Below, piece after piece: positions 46,236 through 59,103 of a DNA stretch of 64,000 bases. How positions within the stretch are numbered: position 1 is the first letter of the stretch; every line of letters starts with the position of its first letter. The notes below the pieces were generated by a model. The model was not told the DNA's origin. It ran no database searches and saw only the letters and a program-made list of their open reading frames with translations. The stretch is from assembly GCA_011799875.1 (NCBI GenBank), contig CM022300.1, positions 114,031,201 to 114,095,200 of the forward strand, in the 5' to 3' direction. Origin of the DNA: Thinopyrum elongatum (Eukaryota > Streptophyta > Magnoliopsida > Poales > Poaceae). The position numbers and the translations under genes are program-made.

Positions 46236-46472
46236 CTCCCTCCATTCCAAAATATAGTGCGCCTGCGCTTCCCGAGGTCCAACTTTGACCATAAATTTAA
46301 TCAACGAGACCGACTGCGGCTGAATTTTTTTTAATATAATTGAGAACTTCTTTTGAATACGAATTCACTGGTATAACTTTTGCTCCCGCCGCAGTCAGTC
46401 TTGTTGGTTAAATTTATAATCAAAGTTGAAGCACGGAAATAGAGGAAGCACTATATTTTGGAACGGAGGGAG
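46236..46472. mobile_element. Stowaway-type MITE (237 bp)
   Basis: The inverted ends CTCCCTCCATTCCAAAATAT and CTCCCTCCGTTCCAAAATAT (other strand) are flanked by TA on both sides. Noncoding; a different subgroup from the MITE at 17596. Confidence 0.92.
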
Positions 46473-46705
46473 TACGGGTTATCTTCCATCTAATGGCTCA
46501 GGTTAAATTTTCTATTCTTTCATCATAGGCCTCCCATCCTGCGCATCCCGCTGACTGATAGGCTGGTAGCCTCGTTCCTGGCACAAGTACGTGCGAGCAC
46601 ATCAGTAAACGTCGGCAAAGTGTGGGTCAGCCATATAGATTCGTTAAACTGCAGCTAGCTCGTTTCGTACTTATGTTATCTGCACTATCGCAAGTTTGTA
46701 TGTAC

Positions 46706-46719
46706 ATATTTAAAAGTAA
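46706..46719. repeat. Left 14-bp TSD of the LINE
   Basis: ATATTTAAAAGTAA, repeated exactly at 54327-54340 after the A tract. It fixes the LINE as 46720-54326. Confidence 0.92.
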
Positions 46720-46871
46720 AGTCATCATACGACAACTGCTTCATCTATCGCACGCACACCCTCCGCCTAGCGCCGCTGGCCGCTCCGGCCACGGCGGACA
46801 CAGCCCTCCCGTAGCCTGCCACTCCGGCGGCTCCGGCCACCCTTCGTTCCTTCCGGCAGCTTTGCTTCATC

Positions 46872-49800
46872 ATGTCTCTCGCAGATCTGGACTTCTCCAT
46901 TGGGCAGTCCTTCGAGAGAAGGATCTGGGATCGCCTTCGAAAACCAGTCAACTTCGCATCAGAACCAGGGCTCAGAGAATTCTTCCTTGTCGCTGAATTC
47001 ACCCGCTCAAAGATCAAGCTATCCGAGACATCAGTGGGCACAATCCTTCTGTCATGCTTCGGCGGCCATGCTTCCTCCTTTAAAGTTAAGGCCATCCAGT
47101 GGAACCAATTCAAATTCTCAGTTTCATCTCTGGACGTGGGTTTTGCCATCTACAATGGAGGTAACATTTCTTCGCATCTTTTCAACATGGGATTCTTGCT
47201 CTGGGGCCCTAGTGGACCTAAATCACGTCAAATCGGCTATCCTTTCTCGCCGGAGCTGGAAGAAGGCTGGACTGAGGTCATCAGAGGGCGCAAAAGTAAC
47301 TCATATGCTGATGCAGTTCGCGCACCTAGATTCTTTGCCAGTTCTCGCAACAACATTCCTCATTCCTCTCACATGGATCGACAAGATCCGATCTCAAGAT
47401 CTGCTGCGCTAATCCCGGTCTCCTCTGTCTTCAATAGACTTCAATTCCCCCCTCCAGGTGGCAATCAGGGGGCGCCATCTTCGCAAATTCAAAATGATGC
47501 AGAGGCCCACGCACTTTTCCACGCCTCGTCAGACAGGTCTGGCCCGGCCCAAGCTCAAGAGCAATGCGGGCCTATTCCGGCATCTCAAGCCATCTGTGTC
47601 CGTTGTCTACTGCCGGGCCACCCCAGATCCGCCTGTCCAAACCGAATCAAGTGTCAAAAATGTAAACGGTGGGGCCATATTGCCAGTGGGTGCCGCTCCG
47701 TCTCCCCTGTCCTGTCAAATCCGCAGTCTGCCGTGATTTCTGTTCCTCCTGCCATAGCTAGCTCCAATGCAAGAGGACCGCCTTTGGCTCGTGCTTCCAC
47801 GGATTTGCAGGCTAACCCAATCCCGCCCATTACTACCTTACCTAACAACACCACAATCCCCTCTCCGCCTCCTTCCAATCTCCCCCTGCCTCCTCCCCTT
47901 CCTCCATCAGAGCGCAGGCTTGCAGTCCCTGCATCCTACACCCAGTGGCAAAATCAACAGAGAGCGAACTTGGCAGGCATGGCAACTTCCCCTTCGACCC
48001 GACCCCGTTTCTTCCAAGAGGCCATCAAGCGATTCACGTGGAAGGCAGACCTGCTCGTGTGCGAGCGATTTCTTCTCCCTCTGCTTCGGTCCATGAAGAG
48101 TGGGCGATCGCTACTTTTGTCCCAATGCTAGATCTTCAGGTACCCTTTGCTAATGTCAGGCAGCTTTTGGGAGAATTTATCCGTGATGTCAAGCATCTTG
48201 ATTTCTCTGAAATTTGCCCCTGCCCCTTTCGTCAAGCCTACATTAAGTTGAACTCTGTCTTCGATAGAGATGCTCTGGTTAATCAAAGCCCGCATGCTTT
48301 CGGGGACATTCATGTGATTTTTCAGAAACATAATCAGGGTCTGAATTGGAGAAATATGAATCTGACTAGGGATGTCTGGGCTCTACTAATTGGTTTTCCC
48401 TTCGACTAAAGAGAAATCCATGAGGTGGCTAATGCAGTTAGAAGTTTTGGGAAGTTTGTTCTTTGGGACAGAGCCAGGAGCACCAAGGCAGCACTTGTTG
48501 TTAAGATTAAAGTTGATGAGCTCAGAGATATACCTGCTAGCATTGTGGTGGGTGAAAGTGATGCTCACAATGCAGAGTCTTGGACCGTGCCTGTGGTGAT
48601 CATCCAACATGAGCTTTTGGGAGGTGGGCCGCCCAATGAGGACCCAATTCCAGATGATGGAAATCCTCATTCGCAACCTGTAAATCCAAACTACCACCCT
48701 AACCAACTCAATCATTTCTTGGGACCAATTCAGCAGCACCAGGCTGAAGATGCAAATCACAACATGGATGCCAATGAGGAACCTCTCGATGCAGATGAAG
48801 AGATGCCTGGATGGGGGCACTGGGCTCTCCCAGCAGACCATATTGATCATGAACTGGAAGAGGGTGAATTTCTAGAACTAGTAGATCTGATGCAACCTCT
48901 AGATCTCCCAGACAATTTCCATGCAGAGCTGCCAGATATGGATGATCACAGTGGATTAACTCTTTCTTTGGGATCAAATGAGGTCATGGATCAGCCTGCT
49001 CCTTTGATAGAGGGAAATGAGCATTTGAATTTGTTGGGCCAGAATGAGCCCATCATTCCCAATGGGCCTATGGAAATCCACCAACCTGGCCCTGTTCTCA
49101 ACCTGGCTGGGCCTTTGGAGGTTCCTCAGCCTGGACCTGCTGGGCTGGTTCAGCAGCCTGGACCTGATCTGAAACTGGATGGGCCTATCATTCAGCCTGG
49201 CCTTGATCTAAACCTGGCTGGGCCTGCTTTGGATACTGGCAACCTGGATTTTCTGCCTGTTGAGCAAGTTGCAGCTCAACTGCCACAACTTGAGATAGCT
49301 CAAGATCTGCCACTGCTTGATCTCAATTCTGTCCCTCAAGCTTTTGCAATCAACTGGGAGCTAAATGAAAATTTCAACCTGTTGCCTGAACATGAAGATC
49401 TGAGTCCTCTTATTAAGCTTGCTGACCTAGTGGTTGCCTCTGACAACGCATCACCTGGTTCAGGTTATAGTACACCTGTGGATGAAGAAATAGAGATTAT
49501 TGAACAGCCACTGTTGCTCTCTGACAGCACAAGTAAGAAAAGTTCTATGCCTGGAAATCAAACCTCACCTCTGCCAGCTCACCCACAGGATGCTTGCTCA
49601 GAAACACAAATTTCAGATACTTCAGCACCACCACCTGGATTCCCAATCAAAGGCAGATTCCTTCAGCTTACTAGCAACAGTAATCCCTCATCCTTGCAAG
49701 AATTTACTGCTGATTCAAATAATGATCAGGAGAGAATGACAGGAATGAAAGAATGGTCTCAGCACTTTGCTACTGCCACTGAGGAAACCCAACAGGTTGC

Positions 49801-50367
49801 TGTGCCTGTTGAATGGGTAATGTTCATTTCTTGCACACTTCTGGACCCTAATAGATTTGAGTGGGCTAAGAATTTTCTTAATCTCCTATGTGGAGCATTA
49901 TTCTAGAAGGATCAGTCTCTAATAAGCATTATAATTTTCACATCCCTAAGATCTGTCCTGTTTCTGTGGCTCCCTCATGTTCACAGGAAACAAGAGGAGA
50001 GGAGCACACTCAGCCTTTCTCCACACCTCAAGCTGGAAAATCAAAGCAAAGTCACAATCAAGAGCATATTACATCCTCGACTAGTGCACTCCATCTCAAG
50101 GGAAAAAGAAAAGAGAGAGCAGCTGTTGTGGAATCTGAGGTAAGAAGAAGCCTTATATTACAACAACTTTGTAATGGATTCAAGAAAAAATCTTGCCAAG
50201 ATAGAAACTGCCTTCCCTGCCATGCTAAACCCCCCCTCTACAGCAGCAAAATTGTTAAAAACCTTAATTCCTCTTATTGCAAGGTGGATGCTAAGGACAC
50301 TTCAGAGGAGTTGCTGGTCAAGAAGAGGACTAAGCAGGGAGGGAAAGGGAAGGACAGCAAGGAGTAG
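46872..50367 (+). pseudogene. LINE ORF1 (DUF4283/zinc-knuckle RNA-binding protein), broken
   Basis: It starts MSLADLDFSIGQSFERRIWD. Two CCHC knuckles follow (CVRCLLPGHPRSAC and CQKCKRWGHIASGC, about residues 245-280), then a Pro-rich linker. A frameshift at about 48050-48100 moves the reading to the phase with AIATFVPMLDLQVPFANVRQ, the DUF4283-like RNA-binding region. A TAA at 48407-48409 interrupts it, and the phase continues to 49906 with repeated QPGPDLNLAGP-like units. A second frameshift near 49890 leads to the last segment ending at 50367. ORF1 proteins bind element RNA; this copy cannot encode one product. Confidence 0.88.
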
Positions 50368-50602
50368 CAGCCCATTCCACAGAACTTCCAATTTATCAGT
50401 AGTAATAGAGTTATGGAAGACTGCATGCCGCTAGAGCTGATTTTGAGATTATGTAATATGTTGATATGTCAGAATGTAATGATCAGAACTTGGATGTACT
50501 GGAACTTGGTTACCCTTTCAAGCTTTAATTGCTGGCTTATGATCTATGTTAAGTATGACTTTCTCCAGCTTCTGTACCAGTTGACGAAACCACTTCCTAC
50601 CA

Positions 50603-53600
50603 ATGAATAGAGCTTGGAACATACTTAATTGGAATGTAAGAGGTTTAAACTCTAACAATAAGTGGCTGTCCATTGCCAACAAAATCCAAGACAATAACTG
50701 CTCCATAATCTGCCTGCAAGAAACCAAAAGAGAACATATTGACAGTGATTACTTGAAAAAGTTTTTCCCTGCTAGAATTAATAATTATGATTATGTTCCA
50801 TCTGTGGGAGCATTAGGAGGGCTCTTAGTTGCTTGGAATGACAGCTATTTTCATGGAGAATGTCTCTTCAAAAATACCTATTCCATCGCTATCAGATTCA
50901 CATCTGTTCATACTTCTAGCTCTTGGATTCTGACCAACATTTATGGCCCTTGTGACACTGAGGGCAAAGCTGAGTTCCTTGATTGGTTTTAGAACATTCA
51001 AATGCCTTCAGATACAGACTGGATTATTGCAGGAGACTTCAATTATATAAGACACCCAGACAACAGAAACAGAGGATCAGGAGATTTCTCCAACATGATG
51101 AAATTTAATGAGGCAATCAGCACTCTAGGTTTGGTTGAGATCCCACTCAAAGGCAGAAAATACACCTGGAGTAATATGCAAGATGCACCACTTTTAGAAA
51201 AATTAGACTGGGTCTTCACTTCAGAGCATTGGACAACTTCTTACCCCAACACATTAGCCCTTCCTCTATCCAAACCTGTATCAGATCACACTCCATGCAT
51301 TATCAAAGTTGGGACACCCATTCCAAAGTCCAACATATTCAGGTTTGAAAATTTCTGGCTTGAACATCCTGACTTCAAGGCAGTGGTGGAAAGAATCTGG
51401 AACCAGCAAGTGGATGAGCAAGATTCTGCCAAAATTATCACTTCAAAATTCAAAAGACTAAGAAAGGGCTTAAAAATCTGGTCCAAAGCAATTTCTAATC
51501 TTGCTGGTATCATTCATGCCACCAATGAATTAATTGCCTTTTGGGACACTATTGAGGAATTTAGAGTTCTTTCCACTGTGGAGTTCAATGGCAGAGAGAT
51601 CTTAAAAGTTCATCTTCTGAAGTTCCTGGATTATCAAAGAACTTATTGGAGACAAAGAGCTACCATAAAATGGGTGAAATATGAGGATGAAAATTCAAAA
51701 TTCTTTCAGGCCAAAGCATCTTTGAAGTACAGGCAAAATCACATCACAGTCCTACAGGATGAGTCAGGCAATGAGTATTCTGAGCACAACGACAAGGCTA
51801 ACATTCTCAGAGCAGCATTTAAAGAAAGACTAGGGCAATCCAAAAACACCAGTAATCCCCTGCACCTGCAGGATTTGCTCACCAGAAGAGATGATCTACT
51901 TTGTCTAGAGGAGCCTTTTTCCAAGGAAGAAATTGATTTAGTGATCAAAGAGATGCCCACCAATAAAGCCCCTGGACCAGATGGTTTCAATGGAAATTTT
52001 ATTAAAGCTTGCTGGAATATCATCTCTACTGATTTTTACAAGCTCATTGAAGATTTTCATCAAGGAAAATATTAGCTTGAAAGTATCAATGCATCCTTTA
52101 TCACTCTGATTCCTAAGAAAGATGTCTCACTTACTGCAAATGATTTCAGGCCTATCTCTCTTTTAAACTGCTCCATCAAGATTATTACCAAACTGCTAGC
52201 AAACAGGCTCCAAAAAGTGATCCTTAAATTAGTCCACCCTCACCAGTATGGTTTCCTCAAATGTAGAACAATCCAAGACTGTCTTGCTTGCGCTTTTGAG
52301 TATTTGCACCAGTGTCATATGTCCAAAGAGCAAATTCTAATTCTAAAGCTTGATTTTGAGAAAGCCTTCGACCTAATTGAGCATTCCACTATTCTGGAGA
52401 TTTTTAAGGCCAGAGGCATTGGAGACAAATGGTTAATGTGGATGAAAAAAATCTTCAAATCTGGCACCTCATCTGTTCTACTCAATGGTGTGCCTGGGAA
52501 AGTCTTTCACTGCAAAAGAGGTGTCAGGCAAGGGGACCCTCTTTCTCCTCTGCTCTTTGTACTTGCTGCTGATCTTCTCCAGTCTATTCTAAATGCAGCA
52601 ATGAACAACAATCTTATCCACTCACCACTTCAACACTCATCTTGTCCTGACTTCTTCGTCATACAATATGCTGATGATACCATTCTGGTTCTTCCTGCAA
52701 TTACATGTCAAATCAATCAAATCAAGAACCTCCTGCTGCACTATGCAGAATTTACTGGCCTGAAAGTCAACTATCATAAATCAGTTTTAGTGCCCATGCA
52801 TGTGTCTGAAAGCACCCTCCAGGTCATATTGAACTCCTTGGGATGCCAACAAGGAAGCTTTTCCTTCACTTACCTGGGGCTACCAATGGGCATTTCCAAG
52901 CCAAAGATAGAAGATTTCCATCCCATCATGCAGAAGATTGAAAGAAGACTCTCAGGCTGCTCAACAATGCTATCATATGATGGAAGAATCTTGCTCATCA
53001 AGTCTGTTTTTGCTGCTCTGCCCATCTTCTTCATGTGCACCTTAACACTACCAGCTGAGGTTATAGATCAGATAAACAAATATCTCAGAAACTTTCTTTG
53101 GAGAAAATTTGGAGAAGAACACAGAGGCATTTGTTTAGTTGCCTGGAACAAGGTTTGCAGATCCAAAACACAAGGAGGTCTGGGGATTCTGGATATTAAA
53201 ACTCACAATGAGGCACTTCTTATGAAAAACATCTACAAGTTCCTCAATAAGGAAAATATCCCCTGGGTCAATCTAATTTGGGAAACATATTATAGTGCAA
53301 CTCCCCCAACTGCTAGACTGCAGGGCTCTTTCTGGTGGAAAGCCCATCTGAAACTTCTGCCAAAATTCAAAAAGGTTTCCACATGCTCAGCACACTCTGG
53401 GGATACCATTCTATTCTGGTCTGATTCCTGGAACAATACTCCTCTGAAAGAACAGTTTGCTCAGCTTCATTCTTTTGCAAAAGATGACAACATCACTCTT
53501 CAATCATTTGTGCAATCTCAGAGTCACATTGATCTCTTCAACCTGCCTCTCTCCAATCTGGCCTTTGAACAGCCCATAGAAATACAATCTGCGCTGCCTG

Positions 53601-54187
53601 CATTAACCAACCAAGAGAAAGACGGATGGATTTGCAATAAACAGCCTGGGAGATATTCCTCTATGAAAATGTATAAGGCGATTGTTGACTCCCATGAGAC
53701 ACACCCCTTCTTCAGTTACATCTGGAAAAGCACAAGCAGGCTTAAGCATAAAATCTTCTTCTGGTTGATAGCTCATGATCGAGTCAATACTAGAGATATG
53801 CTTATAAGGAGGGGAATGCACCTGGATGACAAAACTTGTCCTTCTTGCTCAAAAGCCTGTGATGAAACCTTGATGCACATGCCGTGGGACTGTGATTTTG
53901 CACAATCATGCTGGGATCAAATAATCCCCAACAGACTCAGGGGCACATCAGTGTTTGAAGATTCCATGCTCGCTTCAATGAATCTACCGAAGGAATTTGC
54001 TCTAGAGATAATTATGGTTGGATGTTGGGTCATTTGGACTCAGAGAAATGGAAAGGTCTTCAGAAACATCCAACAGAGTCCTCAAACCTGGAAGATCTCT
54101 TTCAAAGCAGAACTGCTACTTCTCCAGCATAAGATCAAAGACAAGCATTCCACTGCTTTCAATCAGTGGGTGTTAAACAGCTTCTAA
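50603..54187 (+). pseudogene. LINE ORF2 (endonuclease-reverse transcriptase) with two in-frame TAG codons
   Basis: A single phase of 1195 codons from the ATG at 50603. The N-terminal part is an APE-type endonuclease (NILNWNVRGLNSNNKW, CLQETKRE, TDWIIAGDFNYIRHP, PVSDHTPCII); the middle is a reverse transcriptase ([54 protein letters not shown]); the C-terminal part is a zinc-binding RT region ([33 protein letters not shown]). The only defects seen are TAG at 50990-50992 and at 52073-52075, both in positions where CAG would fit. There is no frameshift. Confidence 0.92.
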
Positions 54188-54326
54188 ACTATCATCTATG
54201 TTTGAGAAAACTGGAGAAGGATGATCTGTGTACACTGAACTTATTTTGTTTTTGTTTATTTGTTTTATATATTAATGAAAATATACCGTAGAATGATTGT
54301 TCTACGGTTCTGGGCTTCAAAAAAAA

Positions 54327-54340
54327 ATATTTAAAAGTAA
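54327..54340. repeat. Right 14-bp TSD of the LINE
   Basis: ATATTTAAAAGTAA, identical to 46706-46719, directly after the LINE's A tract. Confidence 0.92.
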
Positions 54341-54358
54341 TTTTGTCCATACTTTCAG

Positions 54359-55343
54359 GCAGTGGGAGTTCAGGTTGATGGTACCGATGGGGTGAATATG
54401 ACAACAAATCATGCAGTGATCCCACCTTCCTCAGACAGCAAGGTTTTGTATTTACATTCCTTTTCCTCTACCACAAGATACTGTGTATTATATTTGGAAA
54501 TAGTTCCACTAATATTCACATCGGGAAATATCTGGTCTTATGGCGCAACTGGCTCGGGACCGCCCGATCAGCCACACGGCCAGGCGCGCCTTGGTGATCA
54601 TGGTGTATGTTGCCGTCATTTCGAGGTGGATGACGCTGTGTGGATTGTGCCGTGACCATTGGCGGTGCTAGACTCACAACCTTGTGATGTCATTTCATCT
54701 AGATTCTTGGTGTTTCTATATATTTTGTCATGATATACAATTTTCAGAGGGTTTAGCACAGTTTGTTATGCCAGTTGACATCACAAAGTATGTGTAGCGT
54801 CACCAACTGGCCGTAGCGTGTCTGCGCATTAGTGCATCCCTATTTTCATTCTATGTTTCCATTATCTATTACAGACAGAAACTTGAGAGATGTTTTGTTT
54901 GGCTTTATTGCCTCAAGAAGCTTTCCTTTTGTTAGGACTAGTTCTATCAGAAGGACATTCTTCACTATTACTGACGATTTATGTAAATAATTTAGGGAGG
55001 ACCAACCCAATTGATGAAAGTGTTCAGGGGCCTGCTTCTGGCGAATGTCTTCTTTGCATTGCCTTTGATTGTGATATTTTTCCCAAGATATAACGAGGAG
55101 TCAAAGAATGTTCTTCTCAGTTTGTTTGACAGAAAGGAAGTCAGTAACGAGAAAATGATCGTGTTAGGACTCTTTGTAATTCACGCAAGTCTTGGTTCAC
55201 TGGGTGTTCTCCTAGCTCACATAGCAGATGGTCCAGTGTGCACTGGGATCGTAGGCTCACTTACTCTGTGGATTATCATTTCTGTTGTGGGATTCATTGA
55301 CTACATATTCTTGAAGACTCTTCCAGGAGGTGTGCTTCGATAG
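54359..55343 (+). CDS. Last two exons of an unrecognised small membrane-protein gene (5' part missing)
   Basis: Exon 54359-54442 (84 nt) follows a good acceptor (ctttcag) and ends at a GT. Exon 54996-55343 follows ATTTAG and ends with TAG. Both are in the same phase when joined, giving QVDGTDGVNM... and then GGPTQLMKVFRGLLLANVFF.... The second exon encodes three hydrophobic stretches (LLLANVFFALPLIVIFF; MIVLGLFVIHASLGSLGVLL; GIVGSLTLWIIISVVGFIDY), so a membrane protein is likely. I do not recognise the family. The upstream exon was not found left of the LINE, so the gene may be a fragment or have long introns. The 553-bp intron shows no other gene. Confidence 0.5.
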
Positions 55344-56073
55344 ACCCCCCACCAAAAAAAACATAGAAGGGCATAATGGTCATACGGAAGAACGTATACC
55401 CACCTCCTATCGTACTGTATAGACCGACGTACGTATACCCGCACGCATGAAAAAAAAGGCCGCAGCGCGTCACGGGAAAAAAAGGCGTCTGCACGATCTT
55501 CTCGCCCGCCCGGCGATCACGCTCGTCACGTTCCATTTTTCGAACTGGCCGATCGCCGCCACGGCCGATCGCCACCGCCTCAACCCCGTACGACGCCGCA
55601 TCTCAACGTCGTCGTCCGACGCCACCTCCGTTGCGACTGACCGCGCTGTCGTCCCCCGTCGCGGATCCGGCCCGTGCCTGAAGGCACGTCGACCTACGCC
55701 GGCGACGTCTACACCGTGGCCCTCGTCTTGCACGTTGCCGCCGTCTTGCATCTCACCCTCGTCTTGCACGTCGCCGCCGGCTAGACCCCTACCTGAAGGC
55801 CCGTCGTCCTACGCCGGTGACGTCTACACCGCGGCCCAAGGTTTGCCATCTAATCTCGCCATCTAAACCTAGCATGCTAGACGATGGAAGTGATGAGTTC
55901 ATGTAGTGATCTAGGGTTTAGGGTTCATGTAAACATGCTGTCGCAGCGCCGCCTCCACGGACGACCGCATGATGTAGAGAGCTAGTGTTGCACTTGGGCA
56001 TGATCCACTGTACGAAACTTAACTGATGATAAATTTTCAATGTTGTGCAGTTTTGCGAGTTAGGCATGTTGCC
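55344..56073 (+). other. Leader region of the FAR1/MULE gene
   Basis: The stretch begins with a poly-A-rich part and becomes GC-rich. A segment of about 40 bp around tacgccggcgacgtctacac (55676-55715) is repeated at 55789-55832. A 139-codon frame here is low-complexity and not supported. An acceptor-like ttgtgcag at 56042-56049 suggests an intron in the 5' untranslated region. Confidence 0.4.
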
Positions 56074-58803
56074 ATGGACGAACAAACCGCATTCACGGGG
56101 GATGAGAATGGTACTGATAAGGTGACTCAGAGTGATAACGATATTTTTAACGAAGATGATGATAGCAGCGACAACGATTCGTGCTCGTCATATGATATCT
56201 TACCTCAGGAGGATTTTGATAATAATGAACATGGCACGAATAGTGAAAACGTAAGTGGCGTATATTTTGATTTCAGTAATGAATTTGCAAAGTATGGTAA
56301 GGCTAACTATTTATCTATGTTTACAAATTTGCAGGAAGATGTGGATGTTAACAATGTGCAAAATAGCTTTCAGGAATCATTCGCAGATAACTTGAGCCAG
56401 GTTCATTCATACATGTTGTACATCGCGCAATAGTATGAATTAAATGATAGTAATTGATGTACTTTCATATGAATTTTGTAGGAGGAGTCAGATGGTCCTA
56501 GCGGTGATCAGGATGAGGGAGAGATCGACATTGAGGAGGCTCGAAGGCAGCAGCAGATGATGGACACACATTGGAAGGTCATGGCTATGACCTTTCGGTC
56601 GCAAGGGAATGCATACATATTCTACAACAATCACGCCAAAGAGAACGGGTTTAGCATCAGGAAACAGAAGGTCAAACGAGGTGCTTCAGGAATGATACGG
56701 TACCGGCGGTTTCTTTGCTCCAGGGTAGGGAGAAGGCAGAGTAAATTCATAACCATGGAGGGCCGCAAGCGCAGGCTTACACCGGAGACTCGTTGCAATT
56801 GTGGTGCACATATGGTGGTGAAGCTGGACAGAGAACGTGGCATTTGGTTCGTCGCGTCATTCGCGGATGATCACAACCATGGGATGGCTCGGCCCGACGA
56901 GGTATGTTTTTTGTGGTCACACAGACGGATTGGAGATGGCAAGAGGGCAGAGATATTGGCGATGGAAGCGGACGGGATAAGAAAGCATATAATAATGGAC
57001 AACTTCATCAGCAGGTACGGTTCGTACGATAAGTGCGGGCTTATCAGGCGGGACATTTACAATCTATGCTGCCGAGAGAAAATGAAGCTCATTGCAAAGG
57101 GTGATGCTGAGACGACAGTTGGCATTATGAGGAGCAGGAAGGAGAAGGACCCTGAGTTTTTTTTTTTGAGTATGTGCTTGATAAGGAAGGGCGACTGAAG
57201 AGTATGTTTTGGTGTGATGCATAGTTGCGGAGGGACTATCAGGACTACGGAGATGTGGTCGTGTTTGACAGCACCTATAAGATGAATAGATATGGTATGC
57301 CCTTCATCCCCTTTGTCGGAGTTAACAACCACCGTTGCACCACAGTGTTTGATTGTGCCATTGTTTCTGACGAGACCTAAGGGACATACGTGTGGCTGCT
57401 GCAGACATTTATGAAGGCAAACTGTCAGGTGAAGCCAAAGTCAATAATCACAGATGGTGACGCTGCAATGATTCGGGCTATTCGGACTGTCCTTTCAGAT
57501 GTGTTCCATCGTTTTTGCTCATGGCATATCGAGAAAAATATGCAGAGGCACCTGCATTACAAGTCACTGGATGAGTTCAGATCGCTCCTGTACTATGCCA
57601 CCTCTCAAGCCAACTTTGAGCAGAGATGGACCACTTTCTATAATAAATGGAAGAGGGATAGAACTGAAGAGTGGCTTAACAGGATGTACAGGAAGAGGAG
57701 TCTTTGGGAAGCTTCATATCTTTCTGATGGTTTTTTCCTTGGTATGCAAAGTAACCAGAGGAGCGAAAGCCTCAACTCCTGCCTTCACCTTCACCTGGAC
57801 TACGGTATGACAATAGTTGATTTGGTAGTGCATTATGAGAACTGTATAGTTCGCCTCCGTGAGAACGAGGCGTACGATGACTACGAGGCACACCAGAAAG
57901 AACCACCGTCGGTTATTGAATATAAGGCCCTTGAGGAGCATGCTGCCAAAGTATTCACACCTGCTAATTTCTACATCCTACAAGATGATTGGCATAAGAT
58001 GGGTCAGCTGGAGATATTTGAGACGCTCGTGGGAATTGAGCGTCAGACATTTATGGTGACATGGAAGGATAACCACAAGTTCAGGTACAATGCTGTTTAT
58101 GAATCAGGTAACTCAGAAGAAACTGTAACATGCAGTTGTCTTAGGATGGTTCGAAAAGGGCTGCCATGCAAACACATTCTCTTTGTTCTCCATCATCTGA
58201 GCATAACTGAAATACCCAAGTGTTGTGTCCTTCATCGGTTGTCCAAAAATGCGAGAGATGGGTTGCCTGTGCAGCGGAAGAGTGATATGTTTGGATGGGG
58301 TTGGTCAGGGCCATTAGAGAGAGAACAGTATAGTCAAATAACCATAAAAACCGCAGAAGCTGCTCATGTTGCAAGAAATGATCCCTTCTTGTTCGACGAG
58401 TTGATGAAGTGTCTGGACAACATAATAGCGCAGAAAAAGATTTCAGAGGAGGAACTTATAGGAAGTAGAAGGTATGCTATGCTTATGAAGGAGGCAAGTC
58501 AGGCGCAACAAGTTGAACCTGGTATTGGTGATCCTAAGAAAGTTTCGACGAAGGGTGCACCTAAGAAGGGGAGGTCAAAGGGGGGCCCCGACGTTACGAA
58601 GAATGATAGGCCAAAAGATTTTAGAGAGAAGAAAAGTGGTCCTTTGCGCAGTCTGTGTAGTCTCCCAGGTCATAACAAGGCTACATGTCATCTGAACGAG
58701 AAGTAAGCTGCTACCTTCTTATTTTTGTTATGTTGCTAATTTGATTTCACCGACTATATTTTCTCACCCATTTCTTTATATTTTGTTCAGGAATCGGGCG
58801 TAG
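56074..58803 (+). pseudogene. FAR1/FRS-type MULE transposase gene, broken
   Basis: Three exons fit: 56074-56400 (acidic N-terminus MDEQTAFTGDENGTDKVTQS), 56482-58702 and 58791-58803, with GT-AG introns (GTTCAT...TTGTAG; GTAAGC...GTTCAG). Domains: FAR1 DNA-binding zinc domain (FYNNHAKENGFSIRKQKVKR, RCNCGAHMVVKLD, DDHNHG), MULE transposase core (VVVFDSTYKMNRYGMPFI, IITDGDAAM, HRFCSWHIEKN, RSESLNS) and SWIM (VTCSCLRMVRKGLPCKHILF), then a basic tail with knuckle CSLPGHNKATC. Defects: an 11-T run at 57157-57167 shifts the phase, TAG at 57222-57224 and TAA at 57378-57380. The family includes both domesticated FRS regulators and active MULE transposases; proximity to an Ulp1-type gene favours a transposon. 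MULE terminal repeats were not found. Confidence 0.85.
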
Positions 58804-59103
58804 AGAAGCAGCTTGGTTTGTTGGAAGAACAAAAGTGGTCGCACGAGTCATGTCTGAATAACCTATATTGTTTTTTATTCGTACGTGTGTGCCAGAAAAC
58901 TTAATAAGTGATTTGTTTATGTTTGATCAAAATATTTATGTGAACATATATGATATGACACATCATATTTGTTGAATGAATTGCCATGTTTTTTGTACTG
59001 CTGTGTGAAAGAGTTCACATTTTTAAATACTGTTCATTTTGCCTGACCAACGTTAATGGTCATTGTTGTACATGTGCTTTCCCCGCCAGACCGGCGTTGT
59101 GGG
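58804..59103. other. Region 3' of the FAR1/MULE gene
   Basis: AT-rich with no gene seen; it would hold the 3' untranslated region and ends at the T run (minus strand) of the first putative small RNA unit. Confidence 0.4.

Larger units (their letters stand above)
46720..54326 (+). mobile_element. Full-length L1-type LINE
   Basis: A 7.6-kb insertion with a 14-bp TSD and a short A9 tail. It has a 5' untranslated region (46720-46871), ORF1 (46872-50367, broken), ORF2 (50603-54187, two in-frame TAG codons) and a 3' untranslated region. Full length at the 5' end is unusual because most LINEs are 5'-truncated. It lies between splice signals of a host-like gene, i.e. in an intron. Confidence 0.92.

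Noticed and set aside
46900..47412. 170-codon frame overlapping LINE ORF1
   Set aside because: An out-of-phase shadow; the frame from 46872 carries the two zinc knuckles.
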